From positions 3,968,001 through 4,032,000 of the forward strand of contig CAMRHE010000018.1 in the NCBI GenBank assembly GCA_947044405.1: a DNA stretch of 64,000 nt, given 5' to 3'. Below the pieces are notes generated by a model. It did not search any database. It saw only the letters and a list, made by a program, of their open reading frames with translations, and was not told the DNA's origin. Source of the DNA: Leptodactylus fallax. Its lineage: Eukaryota; Chordata; Amphibia; Anura; Leptodactylidae. The translations under genes were made by a program, and so were the position numbers. Shown in pieces: positions 58,418 through 64,000 of this stretch (position 1 is its first letter; each line of letters begins with the position of its first letter).

Positions 58418-58600
58418 AGGATTTATCTATCTTTCTAATATTGATTGTCCTTAGGATAGGCCATCTATATTACATCTGCGGGGGTACAACAGACAGCACC
58501 TCTGCAGATCAGCTATTCCAGGACAATGCGGCTACAGGTAATGCTAACAATTCTAGGAGCCACACTGTTCACTTGCCATACAGAGTGTAGCTTAGTTTAG
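58414..58600. repeat. T2-type MITE 4, left half
   Basis: TTAAAGGATTTATCTATC, ATATTGATTGTCCTTAGGAT, AGGCCATCTATATTACATC and GCAGATCAGCTATTCCAGG are collinear with the left half of 61367-61604. The right half is missing. Confidence 0.65.
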
Positions 58601-58609
58601 TTGTAGTTT

Positions 58610-58790
58610 AGATAGTGCAGTGGTGCATATTGTATGGCGGGTGAGCAGCATGACTCCCAACATGTTATTTCTTTTAGCCGCCCTGTCTCGGTACCACTGA
58701 CCTGCAGGGGTCCTGGCGGTGGGCCCCTAGAAACAATTCCACTGGTGGGCCCTAGACATCCCAGTTCGACACTGTGCAGAAGGCTCCCAA
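58610..58790 (-). repeat. GTCGGACTGG repeat, minus orientation fragment
   Basis: GGTGGGCCCTAGACATCCCA and GCGGTGGGCCCCTAGAAAC resemble, in reverse, the repeat starting at 55753. With that copy it brackets the minisatellite and MITE cluster. Confidence 0.5.
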
Positions 58791-58958
58791 ACAGCCTCAT
58801 CGCTACAGTAATGAACTGACATATCGCCTGAAGATATTGTATTCTTTCTCAATTTATACAGCAGTCAAGTGATCCACAGAAAATAGGAAGAAGTCTTCTG
58901 TCCAGTGTTAGAACTGAAATAGTTTAAAAAAAAAAAAATAATTATATATGTATATATA

Positions 58959-59162
58959 CAGGGTGGGCCATAAGTAAGGATACACCAGGGTGGGCCATAA
59001 GTATGGATACACCCAGATAAAATGGAAGAGGTTGCTGATATCACCTTACCGTTTGTGGCATATTAGTACATGGGAGGGGGGAAACATTTGAGGCCGGGTG
59101 ATGCAAAGCCTCCATTTTGGATTCATTTTATCTGGGTGTATCCACACTTATGGCCCACCCTG
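58959..59162. mobile_element. Mariner-type MITE with duplicated left terminus
   Basis: CAGGGTGGGCCATAAGTA occurs at 58959 and again at 58986 in tandem (27-bp unit). The right end GTGTATCCACACTTATGGCC then CACCCTG closes at 59162. A TA precedes the left end. About 204 bp without coding capacity. Confidence 0.85.
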
Positions 59163-59217
59163 GATATAGATATATAGATAGATAGATAGATAGATAGCAT
59201 ATATATATGTGGATATA
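59163..59217. repeat. GATA/TATA microsatellite
   Basis: (TAGA)n followed by (TA)n between the mariner-type MITE and the next Tc1. Confidence 0.9.
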
Positions 59218-60608
59218 CACACATGGACAAAAACTCATGAAACAGGCCTGGACAGAAATGATGGTACCCTTAACTTAATATTTTGTTGCACAACCTTTTG
59301 AGGCAATCACTGCAATCAAACGATTCCTGTAACTGTCAATGAGACTTCTGCAACTCTCAACAGGTATTTTGGCCCACTCCTCATGAGCAAACAGCTACAG
59401 TTGACTCGCGTTTGATGGGTGCCTTTTCCAGATGGCATGTTTCAGCTCCTTCCAAAGATGCTCAATAGGATTTAGGTCAGGGCTCATAGAAGGCCACTTC
59501 AGAATAGTCCAATGTTTTCCTCTTAGCCATTCTTGGTTGTTTTAGCTGTGTGTTTTGGGTCATTATCCTGTTGCAAGACCCATGACCTGCGACTGAGACC
59601 AAGCTTTCTGACACTGGGCAGCACATTTCTCTCTAGAATCCCTTAATAGTCTTGAGATTTCATTGTACCCTGCACAGATTCAAGACACCCTGTGCCAGAT
59701 GCAGCAAGATATGCTTCACTTTTCCATTTGTGAACATAGAGCTGATGTGCCTTGCCAAAAATTTAGATTTTTGCCTCATCTGTCCATAGGACATTCACCC
59801 AGAAGCTTTGTGGCTTGTCAACATGTAGTTTGGCAAATTCCAGTCTGGCTTTTTTATGATTTGTTTTCAACAATGGTGTCCTCCTTGGTCATCTCCCATG
59901 AAGTCCACTTTGGCTCAAACAACGACGGCTGGTGCGATCTGACACTGATGTTCCTTGAGCTTGAAATTCACCTTTAATCTCTTTAGAAGTTTTTCTGGGC
60001 TCTTTTGCTACTATTCGTGTTATCCTTCTCTTTGATTTGTCATCAATTTTCCTCCTGCGGCCACGTCCAGGGAGGTTGGCTACAGTCACATGGATCTTAA
60101 ATTTCTGAATAATATGTGCAACTGTAGTCACAGGAACATCAAGCTTGGAGATGGTATTATAACCTTTACCTTAAACATGCTTGTCTATAATTTTCTTTCT
60201 AAGATCCTGAGACAACTCTTTCCTTCGCTTCCTCTGGTCCATGTTGAGTGTGGTACTCACAATGTCACCAAACATCACAGTAAGTATCTGTAGCCCCATA
60301 TACAGGCCCACTGACTGATTACAAGATTGTAGACACCTGTGATGCTAATTAGTGCACACACCTTGATCTAACATGTCCCTTTGGTCACATTATTTTCAGG
60401 GGTACCATCATTTCTGTTCAGGCCGGTTTCATGAGTTTTCTTTTTAAAAAAAATTCTGTTGAAGCATGGTTGAAAAGAAATGTCTGACTTTCATTTGTTC
60501 ATTTTCATAGAATTTTTATATATTATTACTTTTGTCAGATTCAAGTTATTTCTGTGACCATTGTGGGTATTTCTTTCATTAAACAAGGGGTACCAACAAT
60601 TTTGTGTG
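59218..60608 (-). mobile_element. Tc1 transposon, decayed, left terminus internally deleted
   Basis: TA at about 59216-59217 and 60609-60610. The right terminus is about 210 bp (ACAAGGGGTACCAACAATTT ... TTCATGAGTTTTC ... GGGGTACCATCATTTC). The left one goes directly from CACACATGGAC to AAAAACTCATGAAACAGGCC, lacking the intervening roughly 150 bp, including the outer GGTACC box. The transposase on the minus strand is broken. Not mobile as it stands. Confidence 0.88.
59270..60242 (-). pseudogene. Tc1 transposase, multiple stops
   Basis: The minus-strand start is at about 60242 (MDQRKRRKELSQDLRK). A stop falls at about residue 24, then an open part carries TVAHIIQKFKIHVTVANLPG, a basic GRGRRRKID AT-hook-like linker, and SDRTSRRCLSQSGLHGR. 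Next, LLKTNHKKARLEFAKLHVDK and VLWTDEAKI hold the first catalytic Asp, and [15 protein letters not shown] the second. The C-terminal part (expected NPIEHLW) is destroyed by stops and frameshifts. It is a different Tc1 family from the other three copies. Confidence 0.9.
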
Positions 60609-60796
60609 TATATGCATAGCAACATGTTTAAAATAACCCTGTTTAACTCCTTCACATCTACTGCAATAGTCAGGAGCTAAATGTATCTCTACTGCATTCC
60701 ACAGAAATGACTGGGAGGAAATGTGACTGAGGCATCTGATCACAGGAGGAGCATTGGCGCCACCATGATCTTTTGAGGAAGGTCTGGGGACAACGT

Positions 60797-60945
60797 AGTT
60801 AAAGTCTGCGGAAAAAAATGTGGCAGAAACACATTGCGCTTTTTTCGCTGCGTTTTTCATTGCTTTTTATAGAGTTTTCATCTGTGGACTTTCTGCCCCT
60901 ATTATACTTATATGGAAAACACCAGCATTTGGGGCTTCAGCCTTA
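60797..60945. repeat. Family A MITE, truncated copy 10
   Basis: GCGGAAAAAAATGTGGCAG, GTGGACTTTCTGCCCCTATT, TACTTATATGGAAAACACC and right end TTTGGGGCTTCAGCCTTAC. About half the usual length; the centre palindrome is lost. Confidence 0.55.
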
Positions 60946-61250
60946 CACAATTCTGTACAAAGACATAGAAAAAAAGTTATGGGTGTCAGAATATGGTCAC
61001 TCAAAATTTTTTTTTACAATCTTTGGAATTTTTGTTAAACTGTTTAAACAAAAAAACACAAACTATATAAAGTTGGTATTGTGGCAATTTCATTGACCTC
61101 ATGCACCACTTTCAACATAATCATGTACAGAAAATGGAATATAAAAAATCTACGATCAGAAAATAAAAACAGATTAGAAAAAGTGATGTAGTTCACTATC
61201 TGGTTTTAATAAATAACTTAAAAAAGTCAAAACATTCCCATTAAGTACTA
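60946..61250. repeat. Family D anuran repeat, fragment
   Basis: AAGTTATGGGTGTCAGAATA, TATAAAGTTGGTATTGTGGC and CATTGACCTCATGCACCAC. It is collinear with parts of 16380-17130. Confidence 0.5.
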
Positions 61251-61366
61251 TGTTACATTCCAGGCAACAGAAAACATAAAGACCTTCATTGTTTTTGGGG
61301 GACTTGTATCCAGTTTTTGAAAGAAATCTGCAGAGATATTTGTCAATGCTTCAGACTTTTCTCGAT

Positions 61367-61604
61367 TTAAGGGGTTATCCACTTTTTAATATTGATGGCC
61401 TATCCTTAGGAAAGGCTATCAATATTAGTTCTGTGGGGGTCCCACAGCTGGGACTCCCACAGATCAGCTGTTCCGGGACAGTTTGGCTCCTGGTAATGTT
61501 TACATGCCAGACTTTAATGTAAACATGACCGGGAGCCGCACTGTACCAGAAAAGCTGATCCTAAGGATAGACCATCAATATTAGAAAGTGGATAACCCTT
61601 TTAA
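61367..61604. repeat. T2-type MITE, complete 238-bp palindrome
   Basis: TTAA at 61367-61370 and 61601-61604; TTAAGGGGTTATCCACTTTT faces AAGTGGATAACCCTTTTAA. TTGATGGCCTATCCTTAGG faces CTAAGGATAGACCATCAAT. ORF 61289-61522 overlaps it and is incidental. Confidence 0.88.
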
Positions 61605-63360
61605 TAATGTAGAGATCTTTGGAGTCAATTTCATTGTTCTGAGCATCCCAGCAGTTTTGTGTAGGATTATTGAATCTAGATCTTCACTGCAGTATGTCCT
61701 GGGATCCCAATGGAACATTTTCCAGGGGGTAATAAGATTTGTTTGTACTTAACAGTATTTATCCAAGAAATATCACTAACTCGATATGTTGTTATATCAT
61801 GCTATGATTCAAAGAGTTTAGAGTCTTTCACTGCATCAATGGCAAATATGTTTCCTTCTGTTACTTGCAAAGATTATACAAATTTGGACTCCATACAACC
61901 TTACTCTACATCTCACATATCCAAGTTTCTGTGTTTTAGGGCAAATATGCTTTTCTTAGTGATGGCTTCTAGATAACTAGACATTATTTAGACTATAGCT
62001 TTGAGTTGTTTTCTCACATGATGGCTAAAAGAGTGTACACTCTTAGCATGTCCTTACTTTAAAGGTTAGTGAAAGTTGGAGTGCAATTTAAAGCATATCT
62101 ATCATTTTATTTGACTTTTCAGGATAAGCTGTAAGTGTGTGCAGAAACAACTATATCTGGCCATTATATGACTTATATTTTGCATTATTTAGTTATTTCC
62201 TATCTGCACGTCATACTGCTCATAGTGAATACATAAGAATCTGCTCTACAACTATCTCACTTTCGCTCAGAGACAACCCCTGGACCATGCAGGACATATA
62301 TAGAGAAGTACTGACAAGTGTAAAATGGTTGTGATAGAAAGCTTTACATTCAGCTCTAGCATCAGACTTAATTTGTCTTTCCTCTGCTTATTTCCCCTCC
62401 TTCCCTCTCCAGAGACTTCTATAGACATGAGTCATCTAAGTCATGTGACTTGCAATCCATCTCAATATAAATACAGCAGGGATTTTCACAGTGGAAGACA
62501 TTTTAGCAGAGGGAGGAGGAGCAGGGAAACAAAATGAGAAGGGCAGAAAGAGGTGTCTGATAAGATATATTACAAAGTTTCTTATAATCATCTGTATTAT
62601 TCACTTATATGAAAAGTTTGTTGAAACAACAGTGCATATTTAAGGTTGAGCCGTCAGTCATAACTTCCATGAAAATGTGGGTATAATGCATGCATTATAA
62701 ATCTAGTTATGCATCACCTTTGGTAAAAAGCTACTAATAATATGATGTAATTAATGTTGAATATGTAAAAGTACACTGAAATATCAAATACACTAATTAA
62801 CAAAAAAAAAAAATAGAAAAGTCACATTGCTACAATACTAAACATGTAGTTATATCTCAGGCAGATATGTAAATGATTACAGGTGTGGTGTGATTAGACA
62901 CTGGGTCAAGAAGGTAGAAAATTGCTTCCTCAACTGCCCTATAAAAGACTCCCACGGGTTACTTTTGGGTAGTGTAACTCTTGGTGAGAGATCATTAACT
63001 GCTAGACATGCTTCTACAATGCACTGAAAGACATTTAGCCAAATTGACAGACTTTTATAGGGGGCACAACACTGGACTGAGAGAAGCAGGATGGTCATTT
63101 CAATAAATAGACCATTTTGTGGTTACATAAGAGCATGTACACATGACAAACAGACTGCGGATGTGATAGTAGATCTGCAGGAGGCTCTGCTGAGATTTAT
63201 GCAAGACTGTGTCAGGATCATGCAGGAAATGCTGCAGATTGACAAACAAAAGGGCAATATCATCTCCTTTTTATTTTATTTATTTTAGTGCTCTTGTAAG
63301 TCATGGACGCACAGGTTCATAACAGTTACAGTAACATATAAGAGCTCTGACATGAACCAT
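61605..63360. other. Repeat-poor unassigned DNA
   Basis: About 1.75 kb with no recognised repeat. ORFs at 61710-61976, 62137-62334, 62325-62537, 62877-63098 and 63091-63288 are short and carry no motif I can name. Confidence 0.35.
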
Positions 63361-63540
63361 GCACCTGATTGTCTGTCACTTGACCATGGACAGATTTCTA
63401 CCTACTAGTAGTGAACGATGAAGTTTCTATTGAATGAATGCAAGCAGATCTTGAGAACTGTTAGAAATTGGTACAGAAAGTATATTTGAGAATTCTAAAA
63501 CTTTTCATTACACAAAGAATTTTCTTTTAAAAAAAATATA
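63361..63540. repeat. T2-type MITE right half, sibling of 49449-49927
   Basis: TGACCATGGACAGATTTC, AGATCTTGAGAACTG, TGGTACAGAAAGTATATTTG and AAAACTTTTCATTACAC match, with decay, the right arm of 49449-49927 and the reverse of 15048-15400. The terminal TTAA is eroded. Confidence 0.55.
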
Positions 63541-64000
63541 CCTAAATGTATGAAAACATAAAATAACTACTGATAAGAAGAAAAAAAAATCCATACATTT
63601 CTTTGTTTTATTCTATTAGAAAATGAAGATATGCCAATATTATGTATATTACATTAATTATATTATAAAATCTTTAGAATGAGTAAATATGTTTTTTTGT
63701 TTTTTCTTACAAACTTTGCACATAGTAAACCTCGTCTTTAACATATGAGAAAACCGAGATTTTAAAAAGGCTACTGAAGAAATAAGAGCTCTGAGCCCAT
63801 ACTGCTTCACTTCCTTTCTCAGTAGGAGCACAGCAATAAACAGTCTCAGGGGAAGTGTCATAAGGTACTGACAAACTTAACATTTTTTGCTTTTATCAGT
63901 CTTAATCCATAAAGCTCACACTTCTTCCTCTGGGCTGCTTCATATGCTGCAATTCTCTCTCTTCTATCAACTGCTCCCTATCTGCCACTTGTCAGCACAA
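63541..64000. other. No feature seen
   Basis: AT-rich unassigned DNA to the window edge. Confidence 0.4.

Overview
This is eukaryotic, almost certainly anuran (frog) DNA: a 64 kb AT-rich intergenic or intronic stretch with no host gene I can support. The frog call rests on abundant TTAAAGG-ended, TTAA-flanked palindromic MITEs (the T2/Kolobok-type group first described in Xenopus), the AGAGATGAGCGAA repeat, tRNA-headed SINE pieces with GCGCTATATAAAT/(ATT)n tails, Tx1/L1-like LINE ends and many Tc1 elements. All protein-like sequence belongs to mobile elements. The only long undamaged reading frame is a 340-residue Tc1 transposase at 52319-53341 (minus).

Layout. 1-1155: Tc1 transposon cut by the window edge. 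1.2-12.5 kb: repeat-poor DNA with scattered MITEs (families called A-E here) and AT/GATA microsatellites. 12.5-17.1 kb: a foldback repeat, a decayed Harbinger transposase (minus, 13.56-13.98 kb), two TTAAAGG MITEs and a long anuran repeat (family D). 21.6-22.9 kb: internally deleted Tc1. 23.7-26.6 kb: AGAGATGAGCGAA repeat, GC-rich repeat, two LINE 3' ends and a small retroposed insert with target duplications. 26.6-43.2 kb: sparse, with MITEs, SINE pieces, a 34.7 kb palindrome and a 376-bp Tc1-derived MITE. 43.2-48.5 kb: a nested pile-up in which a Tc1 copy is split by an L1-like insertion and followed by a second, longer L1-like LINE. 49.4-54.1 kb: TTAAAGG palindromes, one holding the intact-ORF Tc1 in its left arm. 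55.7-58.8 kb: GC-rich repeat, a roughly 26-unit minisatellite and a run of abutting TTAAAGG MITEs. 58.96-60.6 kb: a mariner-type MITE, a GATA tract and a decayed minus-strand Tc1. 60.8-64 kb: further repeats, then unassigned DNA.

The parts do not form a pathway. Cut-and-paste elements (Tc1, Harbinger), their non-autonomous derivatives and copy-and-paste elements (L1-like LINEs, SINEs) have landed in and on each other, leaving a readable order of insertion in several places. I see no CRISPR array, operon, rRNA or functional tRNA. The most notable items are the intact Tc1 transposase with its inner and outer direct repeats and an empty target site preserved in the opposite palindrome arm, the Harbinger fossil, and the nested Tc1/L1 block. 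Family names A-E are labels for this window only. Element boundaries were read by eye and may be off by several bases.
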